64,000 bases of DNA. Source: Mycobacterium colombiense CECT 3035. Lineage in GTDB: Bacteria; Actinomycetota; Actinomycetes; Mycobacteriales; Mycobacteriaceae. Each line of letters begins with the position of its first letter. Within the stretch, counting starts at the first letter, position 1. The DNA is taken from the NCBI RefSeq assembly GCF_002105755.1, contig NZ_CP020821.1, forward strand, positions 5,517,644-5,581,643, written 5' to 3'. Positions 10,108-19,991 of this stretch are shown here, one piece after another. The notes under the pieces were generated by a model. It worked only from the letters and a program-made list of their open reading frames with translations. It did no database searches and was not told the DNA's origin. The position numbers and the translations under genes were made by a program.

Positions 10108-10658
10108 TGACCGCAGCCGACCAGCATCCGCTGCGCCTGCCACCGTTGCCCGCCGGCGAGTGGGACGAGCGCACCCGGGCGGCCCTGGCGTCGCTGATCC
10201 CGGCCGAGCGAGCGAATCCCGTTGGCGCGGGCAATGTTTTGTCGACGATGGTCCGCCATCCCGACCTGACCGCGGCCTACCTACCGTTCAACGCCTACCT
10301 GCTCACCCGATCGACTTTGACGCCCCGGGTGCGCGAAGTCGCGTTGCTGCGCGTGGTGCACCGCGCAAATTGCGGATACCTGTGGTCCCACCACATTCCG
10401 ATCGCTCTGCGCGCCGGCCTGACCGAATCCGAGGTCGACGACATCCGCTCGGGGCGCTGCGCCGATGAGACCGATCAGGCCGTGGTGCGGGCCGTCGACG
10501 ATCTCATCGCTGACAGCACGATCGGCCAGGCGACCTGGGACCTGCTGGGCGAGTTGTTCACGGAGCAGCAATGCATGGATCTGACGTTCACCATCGGCGG
10601 CTACCTCTTGCTGGCGCTGGCCGTCAATACGTTCGGCATCGAGGAAGAGCAGGGGTAG
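10107..10658 (+). CDS. Carboxymuconolactone decarboxylase/AhpD-like protein, 183 aa
   Basis: The CMD-family core is at about residues 45-130: a helical stretch ending in REVALLRV, then C-x5-H-H in CGYLWSHH followed by a typical IALRAGLTE segment. Such proteins act as decarboxylases or as AhpD-like peroxidase partners; only one Cys is seen where AhpD has CxxC. The ATG at 10107 overlaps the previous TGA; a GTG at 10104 is possible. It is last in the plus-strand run of the island. Confidence 0.8.
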   Translation: MTAADQHPLRLPPLPAGEWDERTRAALASLIPAERANPVGAGNVLSTMVRHPDLTAAYLPFNAYLLTRSTLTPRVREVALLRVVHRANCGYLWSHHIPIALRAGLTESEVDDIRSGRCADETDQAVVRAVDDLIADSTIGQATWDLLGELFTEQQCMDLTFTIGGYLLLALAVNTFGIEEEQG

Positions 10659-10679
10659 ACGCGCTGCTCGCGGTGCGGG

Positions 10680-10871
10680 CTAGTCCTCGCGGGACAAGGC
10701 GGCGCGCGGGCACTCGGCGATGGCCCGCTCGACCAGCGCCTCCTGTTCGGCGGGGACCGGATCGGCGATGACCACCGCGTAGTCGTCATCGTCGAGCCGG
10801 AAAACATCCGGCGCGATGTTCACGCAGTAGGCGTTGCCTTCACACCGATCGAGGTTCACTACCGGCCGCAT
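10680..10871 (-). CDS. [3Fe-4S] ferredoxin, 63 aa
   Basis: A small mycobacterial-type single-cluster ferredoxin with CEGNAYC near the N-terminus and a final C-P pair (CPRAA), that is CxxNxxC...CP, with Asn at the variable cluster position. Such proteins donate electrons to P450s and other oxygenases. GAAGGAGG lies 5 bases before the ATG. It is convergent with the CMD-like gene and divergent from the enolase-like gene, with a palindrome between. It may be an alternative electron carrier for the Rieske enzymes. Confidence 0.88.
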   Translation of the reverse strand: MRPVVNLDRCEGNAYCVNIAPDVFRLDDDDYAVVIADPVPAEQEALVERAIAECPRAALSRED

Positions 10872-10914
10872 GAAGATCCTCCTTCGCCGACGCCTCTGTC
10901 CGTCACTCGGAGTT

Positions 10915-10936
10915 TTTACAGTACTACTTGTGTAAA
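10915..10936. promoter_or_regulatory. Palindromic operator between ferredoxin and enolase-like genes
   Basis: TTTACA (10915-10920) faces TGTAAA (10931-10936) over a 10-base spacer. The spacer holds ACTACTTG (10923-10930), the complement of CAAGTAGT found at 2215-2222 and 5752-5759. A second perfect hairpin CGCTAG/CTAGCG follows at 10937-10949. It probably controls both divergent genes. Confidence 0.5.
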
Positions 10937-11036
10937 CGCTAGCCTAGCGCGGCCGGGCGGGAAACGACGCGTGGCGACTTCTCAGTGACCTCTCAGTGGC
11001 GCGGTCCTACGCTGGGAGTCTGGGCCCGGGAGGTCG

Positions 11037-12320
11037 ATGATGAAGATCGCATCCGTCATCGCGCGCCAGCTGCTGGACTGCAAAGCACGGCCCCTGCTCG
11101 AGGTCGAAATCACCACGGACACCGGCGTTGTCGGCCGCGGAGCCTCGCCGACCGGCAGCTCGGTGGGTTCGCATGAGGCGTTCGTGCTGCGCGACGGCGA
11201 CCGCACCCACTACAACGGGCTCGGCGTGCACCGCGCCATCGCCGCGGTGGCCGACGAAATCGCCCCGGCCCTCATCGGCGCCGAACTCGACGATCCGCGC
11301 TCCCTGGACCGGGTCATGATCGACCTCGACGGCACCCCGGACAAGCGCCGGCTCGGCGGCAACGCGATCTACTCCACCTCGATCGCGCTGCTGCGGGCGG
11401 CCGCCGCCGCGGCCGGCACGCCCACCTACACCTACCTCGGCGCGCTGCTCGGGCTCGAGCCACCGGCGACCGTCCCGGTGCCCAGCTTCAACATGATCAA
11501 CGGTGGCCACTACGGCGATGTCTACCAGACGTTCAGCGAGTTCCTCGTCGTGCCCTATCGCGCGGACTCGATCGAAGCCGCGGTCGAAAAAGGGGTGAGC
11601 CTGTTCGAGACGCTCGGCGAGGTGCTCACCGAACGGCTCGGCCGCGCGCCGATGCTGGCGTCCTCGTATGGATACGTCGCGCCGTCCGGCGACCCGCGCG
11701 TGGTCCTGGAGGTGCTGGCCGAGGCCGTCGAGCGCGCCGGCTGCGCCGACATCATGGCGTTCGCGCTGGACTGCGCGTCCAGCGAGGTCTACGACACCGA
11801 CTCCGCGACATACGCGTTCAACGGCGAACGGGTGACGGCGGAGGCGTTGATCGACTACGCCCGGGCGCTCTCGCAGGAGTTCCCGATGCTGTTCATCGAA
11901 GACCTGCTGGACGGGGACGACTGGGCCGGGTTCGCCAAAGCGGTGCAGGCGGTGCACCGTTCCATCATTCTCGGCGACGACCTGATCGTCACCAACCGCG
12001 CCCGCTTGCAGCGGGCCGTCGAGACGTCCGCCGTGGACGGTTTCATCCTGAAGCCCAACCAGGTCGGAACCATCGCCGAAGCCCTGGACTGCTTCGAATA
12101 CGCCACGCAGAACGATGTTTTGGCGATCCCGTCCGGCCGCTCCGGCGGGGTCATCGACGACGTGGTGATGGACCTGGCGGTGGGGCTGGGGGCACCGTTT
12201 CAGAAGAACGGCGCACCGCGTTCGGGCGAGCGCATCGCGAAGCTCAACTTTCTGCTGCGCGCGGCCGAAGGCATCCCGGACTGTGCGCTGGCCGACGTCG
12301 CGGCGCTGGCGCGGTTCTGA
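11037..12320 (+). CDS. Enolase-superfamily protein lacking two catalytic residues, 427 aa
   Basis: The fold is that of true enolase: SFNMINGG near 150-157, E168, metal ligands D245, E288 and D314 (ILGDDL), catalytic Lys K339 (ILKPNQVG), and K390 near GAPRSGER. However, the GDEGG loop that carries the second catalytic Glu (yeast E211) reads SSYGY, and the SHRSGE loop with the catalytic His (yeast H373) reads PSGRSGG. It is therefore unlikely to be the glycolytic enolase. It may act on another acid by lysine-assisted proton abstraction. Start is at 11037 or the adjacent ATG at 11040, behind GGGAGG. The divergent palindrome suggests co-regulation with the oxygenase island. Confidence 0.82.
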   Translation: MMKIASVIARQLLDCKARPLLEVEITTDTGVVGRGASPTGSSVGSHEAFVLRDGDRTHYNGLGVHRAIAAVADEIAPALIGAELDDPRSLDRVMIDLDGTPDKRRLGGNAIYSTSIALLRAAAAAAGTPTYTYLGALLGLEPPATVPVPSFNMINGGHYGDVYQTFSEFLVVPYRADSIEAAVEKGVSLFETLGEVLTERLGRAPMLASSYGYVAPSGDPRVVLEVLAEAVERAGCADIMAFALDCASSEVYDTDSATYAFNGERVTAEALIDYARALSQEFPMLFIEDLLDGDDWAGFAKAVQAVHRSIILGDDLIVTNRARLQRAVETSAVDGFILKPNQVGTIAEALDCFEYATQNDVLAIPSGRSGGVIDDVVMDLAVGLGAPFQKNGAPRSGERIAKLNFLLRAAEGIPDCALADVAALARF

Positions 12321-12329
12321 GCGCTCGGG

Positions 12330-15251
12330 TCATCTGGCGGCGAACAACGTGAGCTCGGCCGCCACGGCCGTCCCGCACACCGCCAGCACGATCGAAAGTG
12401 CCAGCCAGTCAGCAGGTTTCGGCCGCGACGGGGCCGCGGAGATCTGGCCGGTGCCACCGCGGGCGGTGATGGCATCGCCCATCTCGTCGGCGCGGCGCAG
12501 CGTCACCGTGATGACCGCGACGACCACGTCGATCACGTCCGCCGCCGGTCGGCGCAGCCGCGCCCAGCGACTCTGCGGCGCCCGCTTGGGCCGCAGCCGG
12601 CGCGCGGCGAACAGCACCCGGAATTCGTCGATGAGCATCGGGAAGGTGCGCAGCGCCAGCGCCAACGCGACCGACCAGTCGTCGACGGGGATCCGCAGCG
12701 GCCGCAGGAAGCGGCCCAACGTGGCGACCGCCGGGGCGATCTGGGCGACGTTGGTGGTCCACGACACCAGCGCGCCCAAGGCGAGCAACACCACCGACAG
12801 CGCGGTAAGGCGCAAAAAGTCCAGCAGGCCTCCGAAGCCCAGTGACACCGTGCCCAGCTGGACCCTCGGGCTCCCGCCGGCGAAGGCCGCGTTGACGCCG
12901 ACGATGACCAGCACGACCCACAGCCAGCGCGGCACCGACGGCAGCACCCCCCGGGGGATGCGCGCGAGCCGGATTCCCGTCACCGCCAGCGCGCCGGTGA
13001 GCCCAATCGCGACCCAGCCCGGGAAAAACGTCAACAGCAACGAGATACCAAACGCCACAAGCAGTTTGGTGCCGGCCCACAGCTCGTGGATGGGCGAGCT
13101 GCCCGGCACCGGCCGCAACAGCACGACGGGGCGCCGGCGGCCGGACGACCGCTTGGCCGCAGCGGCGATGGCCACCGTATTGTCCTGGGCCTCAGCCGGT
13201 ACCGGCCGCAGAGAACCGTCGTGCAGGTGCAGGGTGCGCGGACAGAGCTCCTCAAGCCCGGCGAAGTCATGCGAAATGACCACCACGGTCAGGCCGGTAT
13301 CGCGGCGCCGCTCGGTGAGCAACTGGACGAGGCCGCGCTGACTGGCGGCATCCAGCCCCGCCAGCGGCTCGTCGAGGATCAACACCCGCGGCGATCGCGC
13401 CAGCAGCCCGGCGAGCACGACGCGACGCATCTGGCCGCCGCTGAGCTGGTCGATGCGGCGCCGCGCCAGCCCGGCATCCAGGCCCACGGCGGCAAGCGCC
13501 GCGGTCACCCGGTCGTGATCGGCGGGTGAAAACCCGGCCGCCGAGGCCACTTCCAGATCGACCCGGCTGCGCATCAACTGCAACCGTGCCGCCTGGAACT
13601 GCAGCGCGACGACGCCCACTTGATCGGCGGTCGGGCGCCCGTCGAGCAGGCAGGCACCGCTGGCCGGCGCGGTCAATCCGGCCATGATCCACGCCAGCGT
13701 CGATTTGCCGGAACCGTTTCCGCCGTGGATCAGCAGCCCGTCGCCCTGGTGCACGGTGAAGCTGACATCGCGCAGCGCGGTCTGGGCCCACGGCGTGCCG
13801 CCGGCGTATTCGTGTCCGACGTGGACGAGTTCGAGCACCGGGGCGCCGGCGTCCAGACCGGTGGTCACCGTCGGCGCCGGGGCGGTCGCGCTTCGCACCA
13901 GGTCGATGTCGAGCGACGCGTCGCCGAGTTTGATTGCGCGGTCGGCGTATTCGGCCTCGTCGTTGTAATGGGTGATGTGCACCAGCGCTGTGTCGTGGCG
14001 TTCGGTCAGGCCGGACAGCACGGCCAGCAGTTTCTCCCGGCCCTGCCGATCGACCATGCTGGTGACCTCGTCGGCGATCAGCAACGCCGGCTCGCGCGCC
14101 AGCGCCGCGGCCACGGCCAGGCGCTGCAGCTCTCCGCCGGACAGGCTGCCGGTATCGCGGTCGGCGAGTGCGGCAAGGCCGACCTCGCCGAGTAGCCGCT
14201 CGATGTCGGTGCTCTTGCCGGGCGGCAGTCCCCAGACCACGTCGTCGGCGACCCGGGTGCCCAGCACCTGGCTCTCCGGGTGCTGCATGATGACCGCGGT
14301 GCCCCCGGGCTCGCCGAGCCCGACCGCCCCGGGACGGTCGACGGTGCCCGACGTCGGTTCGCGGCCCGCCAGGATCAACATCAGCGTCGTCTTCCCGGAG
14401 CCGTTGGCGCCGGTGACCGCGATGTGCTCACCCGTTCGCACGTCCAGGTCGACCGCGTGCAGCGCGTCGTGCTCGGCGTGCGGGTAGCGCAGGCGCACCT
14501 GGTCCAGTCGCACCGGGACGGGCCGGATCGGTCCATCACCGGCGGGCGTGTCCAGCTTGTGCACGTCGGGAATTCCGCGGAGTCGCTCCAGCACCCGGGA
14601 CAGCGCCCACCAGCCGACCAGCGAGGCCCCGACGGTGGCGAACACGGCGTATCCGAGGACCAGCCATTGCCAGTACTGCAGGGCCTCGGCGAAGAACGCC
14701 TTGAACTGTTGCGCGGGCGGACGCAGTTGCGGCACCCGCGACACCACCGTCGAGGCGCCGTTGACGGCGGCGCTGGCGGCGTGGAAGGCGAGCTGCCGGA
14801 ACCGGGTCAGGACGGTCAGCGCGACGACCATCCCGGCGCCGACGACGACGCCCGCGCCGGAGGACACCACGACGACGGTGGGCGTGCCGCGGTGGTGGCG
14901 CTTGACGGTGCCGGCCAGGCCCCCGACGTAGGCGCAGAGCCCGATCGCACCCAAGCCGCTCAGGCCGACGACCAGGAAGCCGATCACACCGGCGGCGACC
15001 GTCGCGGTGATCAGGACGCGGATCCGGTAGCGATAGGCCAACAGCCCGGTGGGCACGCTGCCGAGCAGGCCCAGCCCCCCGCCGTGCGGAAGGACGACCG
15101 CGATGATGGCGATCGCCGCGCACAGGGCGCCCATCACCGACGCTTGCGCCAGTTCGCCGGGTCGCAGCGATCCGGCACGCGTTTTCGGCGTTGCAACGCC
15201 GGGTGCCTTCACGACACGATTATGCCCGCGCTCGCCGGTGCGCCCGGCCAC
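12330..15251 (-). CDS. Single-chain ECF-type ABC transporter, 973 aa
   Basis: Modules in order: an N-terminal membrane region (about 40-225), a first ATPase (Walker A GANGSGKT 281-288, LSGGELQR 370-377, Walker B ADE near 395), a second ATPase (GGNGSGKS 510-517, LSGGQMRR 603-610, LDE near 628), and a C-terminal CbiQ/EcfT-like transmembrane protein (about 720-973). ECF transporters import vitamins or metal ions. In M. tuberculosis the equivalent modules are split between Rv2325c and Rv2326c, whose combined length is close to this protein. The N-terminal membrane part may play the S-component role. GTG 15251 is assumed; GTG 15212 is also possible. It lies 7 bases after the SDR stop on the same strand. 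Confidence 0.85.
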   Translation of the reverse strand: MAGRTGERGHNRVVKAPGVATPKTRAGSLRPGELAQASVMGALCAAIAIIAVVLPHGGGLGLLGSVPTGLLAYRYRIRVLITATVAAGVIGFLVVGLSGLGAIGLCAYVGGLAGTVKRHHRGTPTVVVVSSGAGVVVGAGMVVALTVLTRFRQLAFHAASAAVNGASTVVSRVPQLRPPAQQFKAFFAEALQYWQWLVLGYAVFATVGASLVGWWALSRVLERLRGIPDVHKLDTPAGDGPIRPVPVRLDQVRLRYPHAEHDALHAVDLDVRTGEHIAVTGANGSGKTTLMLILAGREPTSGTVDRPGAVGLGEPGGTAVIMQHPESQVLGTRVADDVVWGLPPGKSTDIERLLGEVGLAALADRDTGSLSGGELQRLAVAAALAREPALLIADEVTSMVDRQGREKLLAVLSGLTERHDTALVHITHYNDEAEYADRAIKLGDASLDIDLVRSATAPAPTVTTGLDAGAPVLELVHVGHEYAGGTPWAQTALRDVSFTVHQGDGLLIHGGNGSGKSTLAWIMAGLTAPASGACLLDGRPTADQVGVVALQFQAARLQLMRSRVDLEVASAAGFSPADHDRVTAALAAVGLDAGLARRRIDQLSGGQMRRVVLAGLLARSPRVLILDEPLAGLDAASQRGLVQLLTERRRDTGLTVVVISHDFAGLEELCPRTLHLHDGSLRPVPAEAQDNTVAIAAAAKRSSGRRRPVVLLRPVPGSSPIHELWAGTKLLVAFGISLLLTFFPGWVAIGLTGALAVTGIRLARIPRGVLPSVPRWLWVVLVIVGVNAAFAGGSPRVQLGTVSLGFGGLLDFLRLTALSVVLLALGALVSWTTNVAQIAPAVATLGRFLRPLRIPVDDWSVALALALRTFPMLIDEFRVLFAARRLRPKRAPQSRWARLRRPAADVIDVVVAVITVTLRRADEMGDAITARGGTGQISAAPSRPKPADWLALSIVLAVCGTAVAAELTLFAAR

Positions 15252-15258
15252 GCTCTCA

Positions 15259-16086
15259 TCAGATCTTCAGGTAGCCCTTGTCGGCGGGAATTTGCGCGGC
15301 CGTCACGAGTGAGGACGCGTCGCCGGCGAGCCAGACAACGATGTCGGACACCAGGTTCGGGTCGGCGAGCGAGTCGGTGGGCAAGGCGCCGGGGGAGAAG
15401 CTGTGAATGTAGGTCTGGTTGTCGGCGAACAACTGCCACATCGAGGGGTCGTTGCCCATCGGCGTGTCGGTGCCGTACGGGTGCACCGAGTTCACCCGGA
15501 TGCCGTAGCCGCCGAGTTCGACCGCCAGTGAGTTCGTCAGGCCGACCACACCGAACTTGCTGGCGCAGTAGTGACCGCAGCCCGGCACGGCCTTCACGCC
15601 CGCGGCCGAGCTGATGGTGATGATCGAGCCGCCGTTGCCCGCCCGGATCATCGCGGGCACAGTGGCTTTGATGGTGTTCCAGACGCCGGTCAGATTGGTG
15701 TCGAGGACGTCCTGCCATTGCTGAGTCGAAATCTCCCACAGGCGGCCCCAATTCAGCACGCCGGCGTTGGCGACGACGATGTCGAGGCGGCCGAACTGGG
15801 CGATCGCCTCGTCGACGATCCGCTGTTGCCCCGCCGCGTCGCGGACATCGACCTGTGCGGCCAGCATCTTGCGGCCTTCGCTTTCCACCAGGCTCGTCGT
15901 TTCGGCCAGGTCCTCCGGCGTCGATGCCGGGTATCCGTTGTTCGCCGCGACCGGGCCGCAGGCGTCGATGGCGACGACGTCGGCCCCGGCCCGGGCCAGC
16001 CGCACGCAATGCGAACGGCCCTGCCCGCGTGCGGCGCCGGTGACGAACGCGACCCGGCCGGCCAGGGGTTTGTCGTTGTCGCTCAT
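15259..16086 (-). CDS. Mycofactocin-type NAD-dependent SDR, 275 aa
   Basis: [11 protein letters not shown] at 16-26, followed by [12 protein letters not shown] and the extra TPEDLAET...VE..GR segment, is the signature of SDRs that hold NAD tightly and pass electrons to mycofactocin. The catalytic residues are S160, Y173 and K177. ATG 16086 is chosen because the MmpL stop is only 17 bases upstream and the homology begins there. It shares a transcription unit with mmpS-mmpL, so it may act on an alcohol precursor of the exported lipid (inference). Confidence 0.87.
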   Translation of the reverse strand: MSDNDKPLAGRVAFVTGAARGQGRSHCVRLARAGADVVAIDACGPVAANNGYPASTPEDLAETTSLVESEGRKMLAAQVDVRDAAGQQRIVDEAIAQFGRLDIVVANAGVLNWGRLWEISTQQWQDVLDTNLTGVWNTIKATVPAMIRAGNGGSIITISSAAGVKAVPGCGHYCASKFGVVGLTNSLAVELGGYGIRVNSVHPYGTDTPMGNDPSMWQLFADNQTYIHSFSPGALPTDSLADPNLVSDIVVWLAGDASSLVTAAQIPADKGYLKI

Positions 16087-16103
16087 GCGGTCTGGGCCTT
16101 TCG

Positions 16104-18929
16104 TCAACGCTGCGGGAGCGGGCGGGTACGCACCAGCGTGGGCCACCAGAACCACGGCCCGAGGATTCGCAGTATGCACGGCACGACGAACGAACGCACG
16201 ATCATCGTGTCGAGCAGCAGGCCGATGCACACCGTCGATCCCACCTGACCGACGGTGCGCAGATCGCTGGTCAGCATCGCCAGCATGGTGAACGCGAACA
16301 CCAAACCCGCGGACGTCACCACGCCGCCGGTGCTGCCGAGCGCGCGGATCAGGCCGGTGTGGATTCCGGCGTGCAGCTCCTCTTTGACACGAAGGATCAA
16401 CAGTAGGTTGTAGTCCGACCCCACCGCCACCAGGATGATGAACGTTAGCGGCAATACCAACCAGTGCAGAGGCAGGCCGATCAGGTGCTGCCAGACGAGT
16501 ATGGAGAGCCCGAACGCCCCGGCGTAGGAAAAGGCGACGGTGCCGGGGATGACGACGGCGGCCATCAGACTTCTGGTGAGGAACAACATGATCAAGAAGA
16601 TCAGCACGAAGGCGGCGATCGCCACGATGAGCAGATCGGACGCCGCGTATTGCTTGATGTCCTTATTGGTTGATCCCGAACCACCGATGTAAACCTTCGA
16701 GCCGGCCAGCGATGTCTCTTTGAGCGCCACCGTGATCGCGGTGGGGAACTGCTCGACGTGCTGCACGCCTTCCGGGCCGTTGGCGTCCCCCTCATGGGTG
16801 ATGATGAGCCGGGCGGCCTTGCCGTCCGGCGACATCAGCAGCTGCATACCGGTTTTGACATCCTCGTTGTCGAACCCCTCGTGTGGGATGTAAAAGAAGT
16901 CGTCGCTGCGGGATTGGTCGAAGTCCAGGCCCACATTGATCTGGTCGTCGAAGGTCTGGTCGGTCTGGGTGGACTGCAGAGAGGACTGGCCATAGGTGCT
17001 GACCAGAAGAGAGGCCAAAGCGTCCGAGTCGTCGGCCGTGAGTTTGAGCTGCGTGATGATCTGCGGCAGGGTCTTGTCGATGACCTCGAGAGACGTTACG
17101 GCGTCCTTGATGTCGTCGGCCATCTTGTCCAGGCCGTCGATCGACTCGAACAGCGACCTGAATGCGTAGCAGATGGGAATGTCGAAACAGTGCTTCTCCC
17201 AATAGAAATAGCTGCGCATCGGCCGGAAGAAGTCTTCGAGGTTGGCAAGGTTTGACCTCAACTCGTCGGTGACCTTTTGCATGTCCTCCATGGTGAGGAC
17301 CGTCTTGTGCATCTCGTCCGACATCGTTTGGAAGAAGCCGATCTCTTTGCGCAAGACCGCGACCGTGTGCTGCGTAATCTGTGCCTGCTCGTTCGTATTT
17401 GCGTTCTGCTGCTTGGTGAACGGGAGCTGTTGACCGCTCCCGCTGCCTTGGGTGGTGAACAGGTAGGGGATGGTCGCGTGCTCCAAAGCTCGGCCCATCG
17501 GCCTGGTGATGCTCTGCACCATCGCGACGCCGGGAAGGCGTGCGAGAGCCTTGGCCGCTCGGTCCAATGAGATGAAGTCCGCCGAGTTTCGCAAGTCGTG
17601 ATCCGACTCGATCATCAGCATCTCGGAGAACAGCTTGCTCTTCGGGAAGTGCCGATCGGCCGCCTGGAAACCCAGATTGGCGGGGGAATCGTGCGGTTGG
17701 TATTGGCGGTCGTCGTAGTTCTGCCGGTACGTCGGCACGAAGATCGCCCCGAGCAGAACGGCAGCGGCGCTGGCGAAGAGGATCGGCACCGGCCACCGCA
17801 CCACGCTCGTTCCAAACCGCCGATACAGGTGGGCCTTGGCCTTGCTTCTCGGGTCGAAGAGCCCGAAGAGGCTGCCGACGGTCAAGAAGGCCGGGCCCAG
17901 TGTCAGCGCCGCCGTGATGGTGAACAGCATGCTGATCGCAACGGCCGGCCCCATGGTGTGGAAGTAGTTAAGTCGTGCGAAAGTCAAGCAGTAGCACGCC
18001 CCCGCGATCGTCAGCCCCGAGCCGAGAATGACGGGAGTGACGCTCTTGTAGGCGGTGTAAAACGCCTGCTCGCGGCTTTCGCCATCGTGTCGCGCCTCGT
18101 GATAGCGGCCCATCAAGAAGATGCCGTAGTCCGTCCCCGCGCCCAGCGTGAGCGCGACGACGATGTTCACGGCGAATGACGAGAGCTCGATGTACCCGAG
18201 ATGCCCCAGGGTGGCGATAACCCCCTTCGCGACCAGCATCTCGAACAGAACTCCGGCCAACGGCACGAACAGACTGACGATGGAGCGGTAGACCAGCAGC
18301 AACATCGCGATGATCAGGAAGATCGTCACGATGGTGATGTTGTTCAGGCTCGAATTCGCAATGGCGACAGTGTCTTTGGCGAGCGGGGCCGCGCCGCTGA
18401 CATAGACCTTGAGCCCGGGCGGCGGAGCGACCTTGGCGACGATATCCCGAACGGCGGAAACGGACTCGTTCGCTTGCATCTGGCCGATGTCGCCCGCGAG
18501 GCGCAGCAGCACGTATGCGCACTTGCCGTCGAGGCTCTGGGCCCCTGCGGCGGTGATCGGCTTCCCCCAGAGATCCATCGCATACTGCACATGCTTGGGG
18601 TCTTGCCTGAACCGGCGTATCAGATCGTCGTAGTACCGATGATCCGTGTCGCCCAGCGGCCGGTCGGCTTCGAGCACGATCATGGCCAAGCTGGTCGAAT
18701 TGGACTCGTGGAACTTCGCGCCGATCGACAGCAACGCCCGCTGCGACGGCGCGTAGTGCGGGACCAGCGGCCCCGCGAGCTCTTCAGCGACCCGCTCGAC
18801 CTGCGGCATGAAGGTGTTTGTCGAGACGGCGAGCAGGCCCCAAAAAGCGATGATCGGTATCGCGAAGATGCGGACCATTCTGGGGACGAAGGGTCGTTTC
18901 ACCCGAGGCTCCGCCTGGTGCTCGCTCAT
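16104..18929 (-). CDS. MmpL-family RND lipid transporter, 941 aa
   Basis: This is a large inner-membrane RND protein. It has one TM helix near residue 20, a large extracytoplasmic loop, five more helices, a second loop rich in coiled-coil character (about 480-640), and a C-terminal helix bundle. This matches the twelve-helix MmpL plan, with lengths typical for mycobacteria. Such pumps export complex lipids or siderophores and can efflux drugs. The start at 18929 overlaps the mmpS stop (ATGA), showing translational coupling. The exact MmpL subgroup and cargo cannot be assigned. Confidence 0.92.
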   Translation of the reverse strand: MSEHQAEPRVKRPFVPRMVRIFAIPIIAFWGLLAVSTNTFMPQVERVAEELAGPLVPHYAPSQRALLSIGAKFHESNSTSLAMIVLEADRPLGDTDHRYYDDLIRRFRQDPKHVQYAMDLWGKPITAAGAQSLDGKCAYVLLRLAGDIGQMQANESVSAVRDIVAKVAPPPGLKVYVSGAAPLAKDTVAIANSSLNNITIVTIFLIIAMLLLVYRSIVSLFVPLAGVLFEMLVAKGVIATLGHLGYIELSSFAVNIVVALTLGAGTDYGIFLMGRYHEARHDGESREQAFYTAYKSVTPVILGSGLTIAGACYCLTFARLNYFHTMGPAVAISMLFTITAALTLGPAFLTVGSLFGLFDPRSKAKAHLYRRFGTSVVRWPVPILFASAAAVLLGAIFVPTYRQNYDDRQYQPHDSPANLGFQAADRHFPKSKLFSEMLMIESDHDLRNSADFISLDRAAKALARLPGVAMVQSITRPMGRALEHATIPYLFTTQGSGSGQQLPFTKQQNANTNEQAQITQHTVAVLRKEIGFFQTMSDEMHKTVLTMEDMQKVTDELRSNLANLEDFFRPMRSYFYWEKHCFDIPICYAFRSLFESIDGLDKMADDIKDAVTSLEVIDKTLPQIITQLKLTADDSDALASLLVSTYGQSSLQSTQTDQTFDDQINVGLDFDQSRSDDFFYIPHEGFDNEDVKTGMQLLMSPDGKAARLIITHEGDANGPEGVQHVEQFPTAITVALKETSLAGSKVYIGGSGSTNKDIKQYAASDLLIVAIAAFVLIFLIMLFLTRSLMAAVVIPGTVAFSYAGAFGLSILVWQHLIGLPLHWLVLPLTFIILVAVGSDYNLLLILRVKEELHAGIHTGLIRALGSTGGVVTSAGLVFAFTMLAMLTSDLRTVGQVGSTVCIGLLLDTMIVRSFVVPCILRILGPWFWWPTLVRTRPLPQR

Positions 18930-19369
18930 GCCGATTTCACCAGGCAAAAGACGTGAGCGTCCTGATGGGCATCGGACTGTTCAGCGCGGACAATGCCATT
19001 CACCCGCAGCCGGCAGCCGACCTGACCACCATGAACCTGTGCCGAGATGCTGCCGGACACCACGGTCAGTGTGGTCGCCTCCGTGTGCGACCACGGCAAC
19101 GTCGTGAGGTCGACCTGATGTGGATGCCCGTTGATGTCCACCCAGACGAGCATCCCGCCCTCGCCGAGGTTGCCGAACAATTCGTACGTGAGCCGTTTGA
19201 TACTGAACTCCGGAGGTGCTGCCGGCTCATTGACCGTGATGACCGGCGGGGGGTTGGAGAACTCGTGGACCTTCACCATGGCCACCGCGCCCACGCTGAC
19301 CACAACGACGGCGACCAAAGGCATCCAGACTCGCGCCAAGACGGTCCGGCCGACCGAACGAGGGCTCAC
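18926..19369 (-). CDS. MmpS-family accessory protein, 147 aa
   Basis: One N-terminal TM helix (about 14-34) is followed by a small extracytoplasmic beta domain with the family pattern YELFG.......V.W.D..G and two conserved Cys near the C-terminus. MmpS proteins assist the cognate MmpL. GTG 19369 is the only usable start near the helix, since frames from nearby ATGs stop. It overlaps the mmpL start by four bases. Confidence 0.9.
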   Translation of the reverse strand: MSPRSVGRTVLARVWMPLVAVVVVSVGAVAMVKVHEFSNPPPVITVNEPAAPPEFSIKRLTYELFGNLGEGGMLVWVDINGHPHQVDLTTLPWSHTEATTLTVVSGSISAQVHGGQVGCRLRVNGIVRAEQSDAHQDAHVFCLVKSA

Positions 19370-19485
19370 TCGATCACCGGTCCCATCGTCGTCACGCCTC
19401 GCTCCTGCCGTCAGGTCAAATGCAAATAGTAGACGGTCGTGTGCTCAAGGGACAGTGATGGGGCCAAACACGCCTCGGGTTGCCG

Positions 19486-19911
19486 TCAAGACATTTTCTG
19501 CAATCGCCGCTTCAACCTGGCGCTTCGCAGGATCTGAGTGGTGAGGTTGACCGACGCCAGCATGGGAAACAGCCCCAGAAATGTCCGCTCCGACGGCGTC
19601 GCACCGTGCAAGTGGTACAGACTGCCGAACACATAGAAGCAGCCCAGCGAGAACAGGGCAGCCGGGATGCACAACGCCAGCAACGAGCTACGGTTCGCGA
19701 GGAGTTGCTTCGCATAATCCAACTCGTCCTGCGACATCGGTTGGCGTTTGCGCACTTTCGTCACAACCGCTTTGGCGCTTCCCACTTCTTCACCCGCGGG
19801 GGTGGTCGGCCGATCACCCAAACGTTTGATGAATACCGCGGCGACGGAAGCGAACACCAGCGCCAGCGCGAGGGCCAGCACGGTCAGCAGGCCATATAGA
19901 CTTGAAATCAT
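19486..19911 (-). CDS. Hypothetical membrane protein with three predicted TM helices, 141 aa
   Basis: Unrecognised family. Hydrophobic segments lie near residues 5-27, 77-97 and 107-125, with a basic middle region (KAVVTKVRKRQ) and a basic C-terminus. AAGGA and GGAGA precede the ATG. It lies upstream of mmpS on the same strand with a 116-base gap, so it may or may not share the transcript. Confidence 0.65.
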   Translation of the reverse strand: MISSLYGLLTVLALALALVFASVAAVFIKRLGDRPTTPAGEEVGSAKAVVTKVRKRQPMSQDELDYAKQLLANRSSLLALCIPAALFSLGCFYVFGSLYHLHGATPSERTFLGLFPMLASVNLTTQILRSARLKRRLQKMS

Positions 19912-19991
19912 TCTCCAGTCCTTGCTTCGCCGTGGGACAGCCGAAGGCTCGCGAAGAACGCTACCCCAACGATCCGGGCGCAGCGCTTTCT

